DNA of 48,133 bases, from assembly GCA_023150345.1 (NCBI GenBank), contig JAKLLB010000023.1:1-48133 (forward strand), written 5' to 3'. Shown piece after piece: positions 36,529-45,633 of this stretch (position 1 is its first letter; the number at the start of each line of letters is the position of its first letter). This DNA comes from Aquabacterium sp. (GTDB taxonomy: Bacteria > Pseudomonadota > Gammaproteobacteria > Burkholderiales > Burkholderiaceae_C). Under the pieces are notes generated by a model, which was not told the DNA's origin, did not search any database, and saw only the letters and a list, made by a program, of their open reading frames with translations. A program made the position numbers and the translations under genes.

Positions 36529-38220
36529 TCACGGCGCGGCGCGCCGCAACGCACGCAGCCGCGGCTCATCCACGCCACCGGCCCTGTTCAGCAGCATCCA
36601 GGTCATCGGCCCGGCCACGCCATCGGCGGCAAGGCCCTGGGTGAGCTGAAACGAACGCACCCGTGCCTGTAGGGCAGCGCCGTCGACACCCTCGCTGGCC
36701 CCCCCGTCGGCATGCGCGAGCCGCTGCAACAGCATCGGTCGTGCCACGTCGTCGGCTGCCGGCGCCGAAGGCTGGCGGCCCGCGTCCGCCAAGCCCGGTG
36801 GCGCACGCCACAACGTGGTGAACGTACCCGCCCATGCCTGTCCCAACGTTCCCACCGCCACGCGCAGCGGCCTCGCGCCCAGCATCAACGTGGCTTCGGC
36901 CTCGTCCAGCCCGACCAGGACGGCAGCTGCGCTGCGGCCCTGGCCGTCGGTCAGCGGGAGCAGCGCCGGCCGGTCCAGCAGACGCAGCGCCGCAAATCCA
37001 CCGCGGCCGCGCCAGCAGGCCAGCCCTTGCGCGGCCCAGGTGGCACAGCCCACCTGCGCCGGCGACGCGCCCCATTGCGTCCCCAGGACCTGCCAGGCGG
37101 CAGAGTCGTCGCCGGCCGCGAGCCCGATCGCGGTGCGCAACGCCGCAGCGTCGACGACCACCCCCGCCGCCTGCTCGGCCGACGGGACCGCCGAGGCTGC
37201 GGCGACGACCGGCGCCGCGTTAGCGGGCAGCACGGTGTCCGGGTGCCCGGCGTACACAGGCGTCGGCATCGCGGTCGACACCTGAGGCTGTACGACACCC
37301 CCGTCGCCGGTGAACATCGGCGCGAACCACCATGCCGCCGCCAGGCCGGCAGCGACGGCGCCCGTGGCCAGCCCGGCGCGCCGCGCCCAATGCGCCCACC
37401 GCGCGCCAGGGCGCGCGAACACGTCGCGGGCTGCCCGGTCCACCAGCACCTGATCCACCTGGGGCCGCCCCAACCCATGGGCCGCGATGAGGGAGCGATC
37501 GCACAGCACGTTGATGCGCCGCGGAACGCCCCCACACAGCCGATGAATGCGGCGCAAGGCCGCCGAGTCGAACGGCGGCTCCGCGGCCCGTCCGGCAACG
37601 GTCAGCCGGTGCCGGATGTAGGCCAGCGTCTCCTCTTCGGCCAGCGCCTTCAAGTGATAGCGTGCCACCACCCGCTGCGCCAGCGGCTCCATCGAGGGCC
37701 ACAGCATCATCTGGCGCAGCTCCGGCTGGCCGATCAGCAGCACCTGCAACAGCTTGCGCTCGCTCGTCACCAGGTTGGTCAGCAGGCGCAGCATCTCGAA
37801 CGCCTGGGCCGACAGCGCCTGCGCTTCGTCGACCACGATCAGCGCGCGCCGGCCGGCCGCGTGGGCCAGCAGCAGATGGCCGTGCAGTGCATCGACCGGA
37901 TCGCGCGCCGGCGCGCCATCGGCCGGCGGCTCCACGCGCAGGTCCTCGCAGACGCGGGCGAGCAGCGCGTCCACCCCCAGGCGCGGGTTGACGACATAGG
38001 CGACATCGAACCCCGGCGGCAGTTGCTCGAGGAAGGCCCGCCACACGGTCGTCTTGCCAGCGCCGATCTCGCCGGTCAACAGCACAAAGCCGCCGCCCAG
38101 GTGCAGTCCGTGGTTCAGGTGCTCCAGCGCCTGCCGGTGCTGAGGGCTCAGGTAAAGGAAGCGCGGGTCCGGCGCCACCGAGAAGGGCTCGCACTGCAGG
38201 CCGAAAAACGACTCGTACAT
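36529..38220 (-). CDS. GspA/ExeA-type ATPase with peptidoglycan-binding domain (orphan)
   Basis: 563 residues. An AAA ATPase (MYESFFGLQCEPFSVAPDPR start, Walker A GEIGAGKTTV at 50-59, Walker B ALIVVDEAQ at 126-134) is followed by one membrane helix (~282-303), a periplasmic C39-peptidase-like region (~350-460: AWQVL, CATWAAQGLACW, NRPALL-like DRPALLPL) and a PG_binding_1 domain at the end. ExeA remodels peptidoglycan for insertion of the type II secretion secretin, with ExeB. No gspB/exeB or other secretion gene lies beside it; the 3' side meets the convergent BKACE gene after 27 bp. Confidence 0.87.
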   Translation of the reverse strand: MYESFFGLQCEPFSVAPDPRFLYLSPQHRQALEHLNHGLHLGGGFVLLTGEIGAGKTTVWRAFLEQLPPGFDVAYVVNPRLGVDALLARVCEDLRVEPPADGAPARDPVDALHGHLLLAHAAGRRALIVVDEAQALSAQAFEMLRLLTNLVTSERKLLQVLLIGQPELRQMMLWPSMEPLAQRVVARYHLKALAEEETLAYIRHRLTVAGRAAEPPFDSAALRRIHRLCGGVPRRINVLCDRSLIAAHGLGRPQVDQVLVDRAARDVFARPGARWAHWARRAGLATGAVAAGLAAAWWFAPMFTGDGGVVQPQVSTAMPTPVYAGHPDTVLPANAAPVVAAASAVPSAEQAAGVVVDAAALRTAIGLAAGDDSAAWQVLGTQWGASPAQVGCATWAAQGLACWRGRGGFAALRLLDRPALLPLTDGQGRSAAAVLVGLDEAEATLMLGARPLRVAVGTLGQAWAGTFTTLWRAPPGLADAGRQPSAPAADDVARPMLLQRLAHADGGASEGVDGAALQARVRSFQLTQGLAADGVAGPMTWMLLNRAGGVDEPRLRALRRAAP

Positions 38221-38344
38221 GACGCCGCAAGGATACCCGCACCCAGCCAGTGCGCGCCGCTGGCACGAGCGGCGGCCGGCCGTGCACCGCCCCGCCGGCG
38301 TGTAGGATGGGCCGCTTCGACACGTGCGTTCGCGCGAGGACAAT

Positions 38345-38434
38345 ATGGCCCGTCTCTCCACCACCGGCGCCTTGCTGTCGGCCATCGCGCTGGCGGTCTG
38401 CGCCACCGCCGACCGCGGCGCCAAGAGCAACTGA
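38345..38434 (+). CDS. Possible 29-residue peptide upstream of the S9 peptidase
   Basis: ATG 38345 after an AGGA opens a 29-codon frame: MARLSTTGALLSAIALAVCA followed by TADRGAKSN. The hydrophobic stretch resembles a signal or membrane peptide. It ends 22 bp before the peptidase ATG and is below normal ORF cut-offs. It could be a leader peptide, a small membrane protein or chance. The rest of the 236-bp gap shows no other gene. Confidence 0.3.
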   Translation: MARLSTTGALLSAIALAVCATADRGAKSN

Positions 38435-38456
38435 CAATCTCCGGGTTCGCGACTCC

Positions 38457-40466
38457 ATGCGTGCCGCTTGGTTCGCGGCGGTCGCCTGCGCTGCGGCGGC
38501 AGGCTTGAACGGGTGCCAATGGGCCGCACCGCTGGTCGCCGGCACCCCGACCGCCGCCGCGGTGCCGCCTGGCCTGCGTGTGGAGGGTGTTCCGCCGGTG
38601 CCGCTGTCGCTGGTGCGGCAAGCCGCGCCCTATACCGAGCTGCGCGGTCACACGGTCGTCGACTGGCACCCGACGAAGCGCGAGATGCTCGTGTCCCACC
38701 GGGCACCCGATGCGACCACCGCTCAGCTCTACCGCTTGTCGAACCCGCTGGACCAACCGCAGGCCCTGACCCATGGCGCGGATCCTGTCACCCGGGCCCG
38801 CTACGAGCCGCTGGCCGGGCGCTATGTGGTCTTCGAACGGGCGTCCGGGGGTTCGGAGGTCACGCAGCTGTATCGCCTGGATGCACCCGGCGCCGAGCCG
38901 GTGGCGCTGACCACGCCCGACGAGCGCCATGCCCTGCTCACCTGGCTGAATACGCGCAGCGAACTCATCCACGCCAGCGTGCCGCTGGACCGCACCGCCG
39001 ACGGCGGCAGCCGAGCACAGGTCAACACCACGCTGTGGCTGCTCGACCCGCAGCATCCCGACCAGCGGCGGCGCCTGGCCGTCCTGCCCGGATCGGGCTG
39101 GTATGCCACGCGCACCTCGCGCGACGATCGCTGGCTCGCGCTGGGGCGCTACCGGTCGGCCAACGCGTCGGAGATCTGGCTGCTCGACCTGTCCAGCGGC
39201 GAGCGGCGCCGCGTGCTGCCAGGCGCCGCCGACCCCGCCCCCATGCAGGCCACGCATGCGCCGCTGGACTTCAGTGCGGACGGCCGCTACCTCTACCTGT
39301 TGACCGACCGCCACGGCGAGTTCCGCGAGCTGGCGCGCCTGGAGATTGCCAATGGCCGGCTGGAGCGCATCAGCCACGACACCCCATGGGACATCACCGA
39401 AGCCAGCCTCTCGCGCGACGACCGTGAGGTGGTGGCGCTGGCCAATGTGGCCGGCCGGCGCGAGTTGCGTCGCTACAGCACGGCCACACTGGCGCCATTG
39501 CCGGCCCCTGACCTACCCGTTGGGAGTCTTGCCTCGCTGCGCCACCATCGCGTCAGCGGCGAACTCGCGCTCGTGGTGACCCACGCCCGCTCGCCGGGCC
39601 AAGTCTGGTCGGCGGAACCGGGCCGCTCTGCCCAGGCCTGGACCCAGCCGTCGGTGCCCGCGGGACTGGACACCGCCAGCTTCACCGAACAGCAGGTGGT
39701 GCGCTGGAAGAGCTTCGATGGACTGGAAATTTCCGGCCTGCTCACCATGCCGCCCCCTCGGCACACCGGCCGGCGACCGGTGCTGGTGCACATCCATGGC
39801 GGGCCCGAGGCCCAGGCTTCGGTCGGATTCCTGGGCCGCACCCAGTACTACGCGCAGGAGCTGGGAGTGGCCATCGTGCAGCCCAACGTGCGTGGATCAT
39901 CGGGATTCGGCAAGCGCTTCCTGACCCTGGACAACGGGCGGCAGCGCGAAGACGCCGCTCGGGACATCGGTGCCCTGCTGGACTGGATCGCCACCCAGCC
40001 GCAACTCGATCCGACACGCGTGCTGGTCAGCGGCGGCTCCTACGGCGGCTACATGGCACTCGCGGTGGCGGCTCGCTATCCCGAGCGCATCGTCGGCGCG
40101 ATCGACGTCGTCGGCATCTCGCACTTCCTGACCTTCCTGAAGAACACCGAGAGCTACCGCCGTGACCTGCGTCGTGTGGAATATGGCGACGAGCGCGAGC
40201 CCGGCATGGCCGAGTACCTCGACCGCATCTCGCCGCTGACCCAGGCCCACCGCATCACGCGGCCCCTGATGGTGGTGCAGGGCCGCAACGACCCGCGCGT
40301 GCCCTATACCGAGGCCGAGCAGATCGTGGCGCGCGTGCGCGGCAATGGCACTGCCGTGTGGTACCTGCGCGCCGACGACGAAGGGCACGGCTTCGCGCGC
40401 CAGGACAACCAGGACTACCAATTCTGGGCCACGGTGCTGTTCATGCAGCACACGCTATTGAGGTAG
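38457..40466 (+). CDS. S9-family prolyl-oligopeptidase-type peptidase, predicted lipoprotein
   Basis: 669 residues. The N-terminus ends in a lipobox (GLNGC, Cys20), predicting an outer-membrane or periplasmic lipoprotein. The N-terminal half is a beta-propeller with repeated (L/Y)RL-D-type blades; the C-terminal hydrolase has catalytic Ser528 in SGGSYGGYMA, Asp612 in GRNDPRVP and His644 in DEGHGFA. HIHGGPEAQ and NVRGSSGFG are typical of acylaminoacyl/dipeptidyl peptidases of S9. It should cut short peptides. Divergent from gspA. The frame extends upstream, but ATG 38457 gives the signal peptide. Confidence 0.9.
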   Translation: MRAAWFAAVACAAAAGLNGCQWAAPLVAGTPTAAAVPPGLRVEGVPPVPLSLVRQAAPYTELRGHTVVDWHPTKREMLVSHRAPDATTAQLYRLSNPLDQPQALTHGADPVTRARYEPLAGRYVVFERASGGSEVTQLYRLDAPGAEPVALTTPDERHALLTWLNTRSELIHASVPLDRTADGGSRAQVNTTLWLLDPQHPDQRRRLAVLPGSGWYATRTSRDDRWLALGRYRSANASEIWLLDLSSGERRRVLPGAADPAPMQATHAPLDFSADGRYLYLLTDRHGEFRELARLEIANGRLERISHDTPWDITEASLSRDDREVVALANVAGRRELRRYSTATLAPLPAPDLPVGSLASLRHHRVSGELALVVTHARSPGQVWSAEPGRSAQAWTQPSVPAGLDTASFTEQQVVRWKSFDGLEISGLLTMPPPRHTGRRPVLVHIHGGPEAQASVGFLGRTQYYAQELGVAIVQPNVRGSSGFGKRFLTLDNGRQREDAARDIGALLDWIATQPQLDPTRVLVSGGSYGGYMALAVAARYPERIVGAIDVVGISHFLTFLKNTESYRRDLRRVEYGDEREPGMAEYLDRISPLTQAHRITRPLMVVQGRNDPRVPYTEAEQIVARVRGNGTAVWYLRADDEGHGFARQDNQDYQFWATVLFMQHTLLR

Positions 40467-40481
40467 CGGGACGGGCCGCCG

Positions 40482-41633
40482 TTACTGGGCGACGCCGGTC
40501 GTCCAGGCGCGGCGGATCAATGCGCCGCAGCCGATCGAATCGGTCACCGCGCCGCCGAAGTCGACCCGTGCCAGCACCCCGTAGTAGCTGCGCGTCGCGT
40601 CGATCCACGGATAGAAGCCGAACGCGCCTGGGCTGCTGAAGGCGCCGTCGGCCTGAGGGTCGTCCTCGGTCCAATGGCCGACCGAGTAGTGCCAGCTCAG
40701 CGATGCGGGCAACGGGGCGTAGACCGCGCTGGTGCACATGGTGGGGTTGGTGCACACCGCACTGGTGCCCAGCCAGGTCGACATCTTCAATTGACCGGCC
40801 AGCAGTTTTCGCAGGAAGGTCGCGTAGTCCCGCGCCGTGGTGGTGATTCCGCCGGCCAGCTGCGGCTGCGTGTAGAGCAGGTTGATGTCGGTGCCCAGCA
40901 CGCGGCGCACTTCAGCGGCCAAGCCGGCATTGTCCAGGGCGCCCAGGCCCATGCCTGGCGCGGGCAAGCTCGCATGTTTTTGCATGTGGCCGCCGTTGTA
41001 GTAGAACCGGTCTACATCGGCCGGCGTGCGCACGCCGTTGCTGTTGCGTGCCACGCACGATGCAACGGTGTCGCGCGTATCGCAGCCGCCGAAGCTCATG
41101 TTGTCGTAGCCGCTGCGGAAGTTCAGGAACTGGATGTCCTCGGTGGTGAGCGTGCCGCCGCGTCGCTCGGCCACATAGGCGGCATAGATCCACTTCGATG
41201 CCGACGCGATGCTCATCGGCGTGCCAGCTTCGTAGGTCGTGACGCTGACGGCCGAGTCCACCGAACCGCCCGCCAGCTTCTGGGTGCGGTCGCCGATTTC
41301 CCAGTAGAAAGGCCGCACCGGTGCGCAGGCATTGCCACTGCCCTGGGCGGTGGCCGTGGCCGCAGCCACGCGGCTGGCCAACTCGGGTGCGGGCGTGCCC
41401 GGCGGGCCCACCAGCGAGACGATGCTCACCCGGCCATCCGGATCCAGCCGCAGCTTGAGGTCGCGGTAGGGTTGTCCGGCCACGTCGACCACCGGCACCG
41501 TGAGCACCTGGGTGGTCACGTCAAAGACCGCCTGGGCCGAGGCCCATGCAGGCACGGTCAGCAGCCACGGGATCGCCCTGCGCACCACCCGCAACGCGGC
41601 GCGCCACGGGCGCGGCCCTTCAATGTGCGTCAT
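40482..41633 (-). CDS. Secreted beta-lactamase-fold serine hydrolase
   Basis: 383 residues with a signal peptide (AIPWLLTVPAWASA). Around the middle, SIASASKWIY carries the S-x-x-K nucleophile motif (S144, K147) of class C beta-lactamases and DD-peptidases, and FYYNGG may supply the Y-x-N. Five or more cysteines after export suggest disulfides (CDTRDTVASC, CTNPTMC). An unusual N-terminal region (~35-110) precedes the catalytic part. GGAGGG lies 7 nt before ATG 41633. Convergent with the S9 peptidase. Could be an esterase or a peptidoglycan enzyme; I would not call it a resistance gene. Confidence 0.78.
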   Translation of the reverse strand: MTHIEGPRPWRAALRVVRRAIPWLLTVPAWASAQAVFDVTTQVLTVPVVDVAGQPYRDLKLRLDPDGRVSIVSLVGPPGTPAPELASRVAAATATAQGSGNACAPVRPFYWEIGDRTQKLAGGSVDSAVSVTTYEAGTPMSIASASKWIYAAYVAERRGGTLTTEDIQFLNFRSGYDNMSFGGCDTRDTVASCVARNSNGVRTPADVDRFYYNGGHMQKHASLPAPGMGLGALDNAGLAAEVRRVLGTDINLLYTQPQLAGGITTTARDYATFLRKLLAGQLKMSTWLGTSAVCTNPTMCTSAVYAPLPASLSWHYSVGHWTEDDPQADGAFSSPGAFGFYPWIDATRSYYGVLARVDFGGAVTDSIGCGALIRRAWTTGVAQ

Positions 41634-41806
41634 CGGACGCCCTCCTTCTGGCGCCGCACCATACACCGTCACCGTAAAGAGCGGTCGTGGTTCCGCGCTG
41701 GGTCGGTTCCGGCCACCGGCAGCGGCGGTGTATAAGCGCCGCTGGCGGCGCGCCGCATGCACTGCGCGCTGCCACCCTGCTTGAACCGTCTTCGTTGGAG
41801 CACGAG

Positions 41807-42784
41807 ATGACACTTCCCCTGCGTCGCCTTCTGATCGGCGCCGTCGCAGCCGCCTGCCTGGCCACCACCGGCGGTGTCGCATTTGCCCAGAGCCGCACCG
41901 TCAAGATCCTGGTTGGCTTTCCGGCCGGCGGTGGCACCGACGCCATCGCCCGCACGCTGGCCGAAAAGCTCAAGGACGAGCTCGGCGCCACGGTCATCGT
42001 CGAGAACAAGCCCGGTGCCGGCGGCCAGCTCGCCGCCCAGGCACTGAAGGCGGCCCCGGCCGACGGCAACACCGTGTTCATCAGCCACGACCACACCATT
42101 TCGGTGCTGCCGCTGGTGTCCAAGAACCCGGGCTTCGACCCGGTTCGCGACTTCACGCCGGTGGCGGGGTTTGCCAGCTTCGTCAACGCGTTGGCGGTCT
42201 CGCCCGGTACGCCGGCGCGCAACCTGCCCGACTACGTGGCCTGGATACGCAACCAAGGCCAGGGCAAGGGCGTCGTGGGCATACCGGCGCCGGCGTCGAC
42301 CCCGGAGTTCCTGGTCAAGCTGCTGGGCGAGAAGTTCAGGCTCGACCTGGTGAGCGCGCCGTACCGCGGCAGCGCGCCCATGATGGGCGACATGCTGGGC
42401 AACCAGATCGCCGCAGGCGTGGGCTCGATCCCCGACTTCATCGAGAACCACCGCAGTGGACGCCTGCGCGTGGTGGCAGTGGGCGGCACCCAGCGCCAAG
42501 CCGTGATGCCCGAGGTGCAGACGCTGGCAGAACTGGGCGTGCCGGGTTTCGAGGAGCCGCCCTACTACGGCTTCTTTGCCCCCGCGGGTACGCCGCGCGC
42601 CGCACTCGACGCCTTCGCCCAGGCGTTGGCCAAAGTGCTGGCACAGCAGGAGGTGAAGGAGCGCCTCACCGCCATGGGCCTGGCGGTGGAATTCATGACC
42701 GCTGACCAACTCGGCCAGCGCGAGCGCGCCTACACCCGCGCCTGGACCGACATCATCCGCAAGAGCGGCTTCCAGCCGCTGTAG
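41807..42784 (+). CDS. Bug/TctC-family periplasmic substrate-binding protein
   Basis: 325 residues. Signal peptide LLIGAVAAACLATTGGVAFA, then the Bug hallmarks ILVGFPAGGGTDAIARTLAEKL, VIVENKPGAGG, LAAQALKAAPADG and FAPAGTPRAA. Bug proteins bind carboxylates or amides and are hugely expanded in Burkholderiales, often without their own TctAB membrane partners, as here. GGAG lies upstream of ATG 41807. Divergent from the serine hydrolase over 173 bp. Ligand unknown. Confidence 0.92.
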   Translation: MTLPLRRLLIGAVAAACLATTGGVAFAQSRTVKILVGFPAGGGTDAIARTLAEKLKDELGATVIVENKPGAGGQLAAQALKAAPADGNTVFISHDHTISVLPLVSKNPGFDPVRDFTPVAGFASFVNALAVSPGTPARNLPDYVAWIRNQGQGKGVVGIPAPASTPEFLVKLLGEKFRLDLVSAPYRGSAPMMGDMLGNQIAAGVGSIPDFIENHRSGRLRVVAVGGTQRQAVMPEVQTLAELGVPGFEEPPYYGFFAPAGTPRAALDAFAQALAKVLAQQEVKERLTAMGLAVEFMTADQLGQRERAYTRAWTDIIRKSGFQPL

Positions 42785-42807
42785 CGAGCGCCGGGCTGCT
42801 CGAGCCG

Positions 42808-42835
42808 CGTGGCCGCTCCGCGCGGGCCGGCCACG
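42808..42835. terminator. Hairpin between convergent bug and phasin-like genes
   Basis: CGTGGCC (42808-42814) pairs with GGCCACG (42829-42835) around a 14-nt loop in the 66-bp gap between two convergent genes. The place suits a two-way terminator; no T-run follows. Confidence 0.35.
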
Positions 42836-42850
42836 GTCTGCCTTTGGCGC

Positions 42851-43546
42851 TCAGGCCTGAGCGGCGTCCGCCTTGGTGGCCTTGGCCGCGCCACCCTTGC
42901 GTGCAGCCGGCTTCGCAGCGGCCCGGGTGCGGCGACCGCGCTGGGTCATTTCGGCGAGCACGGCCTCGAAGGCCTCCCCGGCTGCCGGCTTGGCGGCCGC
43001 ACGCGCGCGCCGCACCGGCTGGGCCGCGGCCTGCGCCGCACGCGCCGGACGCGTCGCTGCGCGACGTGCCCGGGCCGGCTTGCCGGCGCCGTCGGCGGCC
43101 ACCTTCTTCGACACGGCACCGGCCCCATCGGCCATGCGCTCGGTCAGGTCGCGCACCACGCGCACGCCCGGCAGGCCCAGGCGGGCCGCGGCCGTCAGGC
43201 CGTTGAACAGGTAGGGGTTGTGCACACCGCGGGCCAGCGCTGCCGCCTTGCGCACCTGCTGGGCCGCACCCTGGCTGCCCAGCTCGATGGCCTTGTGCGT
43301 ACCGGCGGCCACCGCTTCCAGGCTGCGCAGCGCAGCATCGGCCAGGCCGGCGCGCGCCTTGTCCAGCGCGGCACTGAGCGCCGGCGCCAGTCGGGCGGCG
43401 CGGCCTTCGAGGCCGCGGCTCACGCGTGCATCCACTGCGCGCACCACGCGCTGGCCGCCGCTGCGGTAGGCGCGCAGCGCATGTTCGGCGGCCTTGCGGG
43501 TGTGGCCGATGGTTTCGAGCGTCACGCTCTGCAGCGTCTGGGACAT
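42851..43546 (-). CDS. Phasin-like protein with histone-H1-like basic tail (PhaF type)
   Basis: 231 residues. The N-terminal ~140 residues are a helical, Ala/Val-rich segment of phasin character (GHTRKAAEHALRAYRSGGQR, LDKARAGLADAALRSLEAVA). The rest is Ala/Arg/Lys/Pro-rich with RAAAKPAA repeats like histone H1 and PhaF. PhaF-type proteins coat polyhydroxyalkanoate granules and attach them to the nucleoid. AAGGAAGG precedes ATG 43546. No PHA synthase gene is near, so a nucleoid-protein role without granules is also possible. Confidence 0.7.
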   Translation of the reverse strand: MSQTLQSVTLETIGHTRKAAEHALRAYRSGGQRVVRAVDARVSRGLEGRAARLAPALSAALDKARAGLADAALRSLEAVAAGTHKAIELGSQGAAQQVRKAAALARGVHNPYLFNGLTAAARLGLPGVRVVRDLTERMADGAGAVSKKVAADGAGKPARARRAATRPARAAQAAAQPVRRARAAAKPAAGEAFEAVLAEMTQRGRRTRAAAKPAARKGGAAKATKADAAQA

Positions 43547-43646
43547 GGGGAACCTTCCTTTGGGTGTAAAGCGCGGAGAAACCGCGAGACAGCGGCAGTG
43601 TCCCGACGCCAGCCTAGGGAAGGAAACCCAATACCGCCCTGCTTGC

Positions 43647-44181
43647 CTAGGGTTTGCTCTCCAGTTCAGCGTGGGCACCACTGCCGGCTCGGGCCGCCGG
43701 CAGGCAGGCTTCCACCAGCTTGGCCCAGTAGGTTGCGCCGGTGTCATCGTTCACCAGCACCGGGTAGCGGCGCTGGTAGTCCACGTCGGCCTGCGCGCCA
43801 CACACCGCCGCCCGGGTTTGCGCGATCTCGGTGATGCGCTGCTGCAGCAGGTCACGCACCTGCGGCTTGAAGGCGCGCACCGTCACGCGCAACTCGGCCT
43901 TGGCCGGTATCACGTTGGGGGCCTGGCCGGCATGGATGGCACGCACCGTGACGACGGCCGTGTCCAGGGGCGGCACGCAGCGTGCCCACCACGCCGGTGC
44001 CGCCGAGTCCCCGGTGCACCTCCCAGTCCCAACGCTCCAAGCGCTCGGCCACCAGATCGGCGGTGGCCCGCTCCTCGTACGCCAGTTCGGGCTGGGCATG
44101 GATCTGCCGGCGCAGGGCCACCATCTCCGCCTCGTGGGCGCGGATCCCGTCCAGCGCCGGCACTGGCAGCGTCTCGTTCAC
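43647..44181 (-). pseudogene. M20-family amidohydrolase (hippurate-hydrolase type) with its catalytic core deleted
   Basis: From a possible GTG at 44181 the frame reads NETLPVPALDGIRAHEAEMV, then ALRRQIHAQPELAYEERATA and HRGLGGTGVVGTLRA, the N-terminus of an M20D enzyme. Near 43970-43980 the similarity jumps to another frame and to the far end of the family: PLDTAVVTVRAIHAGQAPNV, IPAKAELRVTVRAF, YPVLVND. The metal-binding middle (about 150-200 residues, with the D-M-D-A-L-P and H-A-C-G-H-D segments) is missing, and the protein stops early after ELESKP. About 535 bp remain of an expected ~1.2 kb. Confidence 0.8.
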
Positions 44182-44188
44182 CTCGGGC

Positions 44189-44797
44189 TCAGGCCAACAG
44201 GCCCTCGGCGCGCAACGCGGCCAGCACCGCGGGGCGGCCCTGCATGCGCGAGCGCAGCTCGTTGATCCGGGCAAACGGTGCCAGATCCACTCCCACGCGC
44301 GGCGCCCAGTTCGTCACGGTGAACAGGTAGGCATCGGCCACGCTGAAATCGGCACCCAGCAGCCATTCGTGCCCTTCGAGCTGATCGTTCACCCAACGCA
44401 GGCGCCCGGCCAGGCGCTCGCGGCTGGCGGCTTTGACCTCCTCGGGGCTCGCCGGGTTGAACAGCGGCGAGAAATTCTTGTGCAGCTCCGAGCTGATGAA
44501 GCTCAGCCAGCTCATCAGCCGGTAGCGCGGCAGCGTGCCGTAGGGCGGCGCCAGGTGGCGCTCGGGCACCTGATCGGCGATGTATTGCAGGATGGCCGCC
44601 CCTTCGGCAAGGCGGGTGCCATCGTCGAGTTCGAGCAACGGCACATAACCCAGCGGGTTGATGGCGTAGTAGTCGGTGCCATCGGGCAGCCTGTGCGTCT
44701 TGGTCGGCGCGGCGATGGCCTGGAACGGCAGGCCCGACTCATGCAGGGCGATGTGGGAGGCCAGCGAACACGCGCCGGGGCTGTAATAGAGCTTCAT
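44189..44797 (-). CDS. Beta-class glutathione S-transferase
   Basis: 202 residues. The thioredoxin-like N-domain starts MKLYYSPGACSLASHIALHE with Cys10, and ELHKNFSPLF gives His106; both residues define bacterial beta-class GSTs, which bind glutathione as a mixed disulfide. The helical C-domain ends in ADFSVADAYLF and GRPAV, family landmarks. It conjugates glutathione to electrophiles in the cytoplasm. Its stop lies 8 bp before the remnant M20 gene. Confidence 0.93.
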   Translation of the reverse strand: MKLYYSPGACSLASHIALHESGLPFQAIAAPTKTHRLPDGTDYYAINPLGYVPLLELDDGTRLAEGAAILQYIADQVPERHLAPPYGTLPRYRLMSWLSFISSELHKNFSPLFNPASPEEVKAASRERLAGRLRWVNDQLEGHEWLLGADFSVADAYLFTVTNWAPRVGVDLAPFARINELRSRMQGRPAVLAALRAEGLLA

Positions 44798-44886
44798 GAG
44801 GGTGACTCCACGGTTGCGGGGGGGCGGTGACGGATTGACGCGGGTGACCGCCCCAGCGCATGATGCCACCGGGAGGCATGCGCGCC

Positions 44887-45633
44887 ATGCACACGATCGA
44901 CTACGACGGCCCCGTGGCCATCACGCGTGATATCCACTGGGTCGGCCGCCATGAGCACGGGCTGGAGTTGCACTGCAACCCTTACCTGCTGCTCGACGAC
45001 GATACCGCGGTTCTGATAGACCCCGGCTCGATCCCCGACTTTCCGGTGGTGATGCGCAAGATCATCGACCTGACCAGCCCGCAGCTCATCAGCCTGATCG
45101 TGGCCAGCCACCAAGACCCGGACGTCTGCAGCAACCTGGCCGTCGTCGAAGACGTGATCGAGCGGCCCGACCTGCACATCGCCGCGCACAGCGCCACGCT
45201 GCGGTTGATCCGCCATTTCGGGTTGCGCTCGCCGCTGCTGGCGGTCGACCGCTGCAACTGGCAGGTGAGCCTGCCCAGCGGCCGCGTGCTCGAGTTCATC
45301 CACACCCCGCACCTGCACTGCGCTGGCTCGATCATGACCTTCGACCGTGCCACCGGAACGCTGTTTTCGAGCGACCTCTTCGGTGCCTCCGACGAGGAGG
45401 CCTGGGCATTGTTCGGCGATGGTGCCTATGCCGGCACCATGACCGACTGGCATCAGGCCATGATGCCCGCCAACCACTTGCTGCGCAGCTGCATGGCGCG
45501 GGTGCGCGCGCTGCCCATCCAGCGCATCTGCCCGCAGCACGGTTCGGTGATCGAAGGCGACGGGATTGAACGTGCCATCGCCCACCTCGAGCGCCTGCCG
45601 GTGGGGCTGGACCTGATGGGCAGCGCACATTGA
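44887..45633 (+). CDS. Metallo-beta-lactamase-fold oxygen-binding diiron protein (ODP-like)
   Basis: 248 residues. HCNPYLLLDDDTAVLIDPGS is the FDP/ODP opening. The first metal motif is SHQDPDV (H-x-D-x-D), as in flavodiiron-type rather than hydrolytic metallo-lactamases; further ligands are His in TPHLHCAGS, Asp in SSDLFGA and His in PQHGSVI. There is no flavodoxin or rubredoxin domain, so an O2-binding (sensor) rather than reductase role is likely. GGGAGG (44871-44876) sets the start at ATG 44887; earlier in-frame ATGs (44860, 44863, 44878) lack such a site. Its TGA overlaps the TTG start of the kinase. Confidence 0.85.
   Translation: MHTIDYDGPVAITRDIHWVGRHEHGLELHCNPYLLLDDDTAVLIDPGSIPDFPVVMRKIIDLTSPQLISLIVASHQDPDVCSNLAVVEDVIERPDLHIAAHSATLRLIRHFGLRSPLLAVDRCNWQVSLPSGRVLEFIHTPHLHCAGSIMTFDRATGTLFSSDLFGASDEEAWALFGDGAYAGTMTDWHQAMMPANHLLRSCMARVRALPIQRICPQHGSVIEGDGIERAIAHLERLPVGLDLMGSAH

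Noticed and set aside
40482-41633. Antibiotic-resistance beta-lactamase
   Set aside because: Only the S-x-x-K motif and general fold support the call; the long N-terminal region and cysteines do not match resistance enzymes I know.
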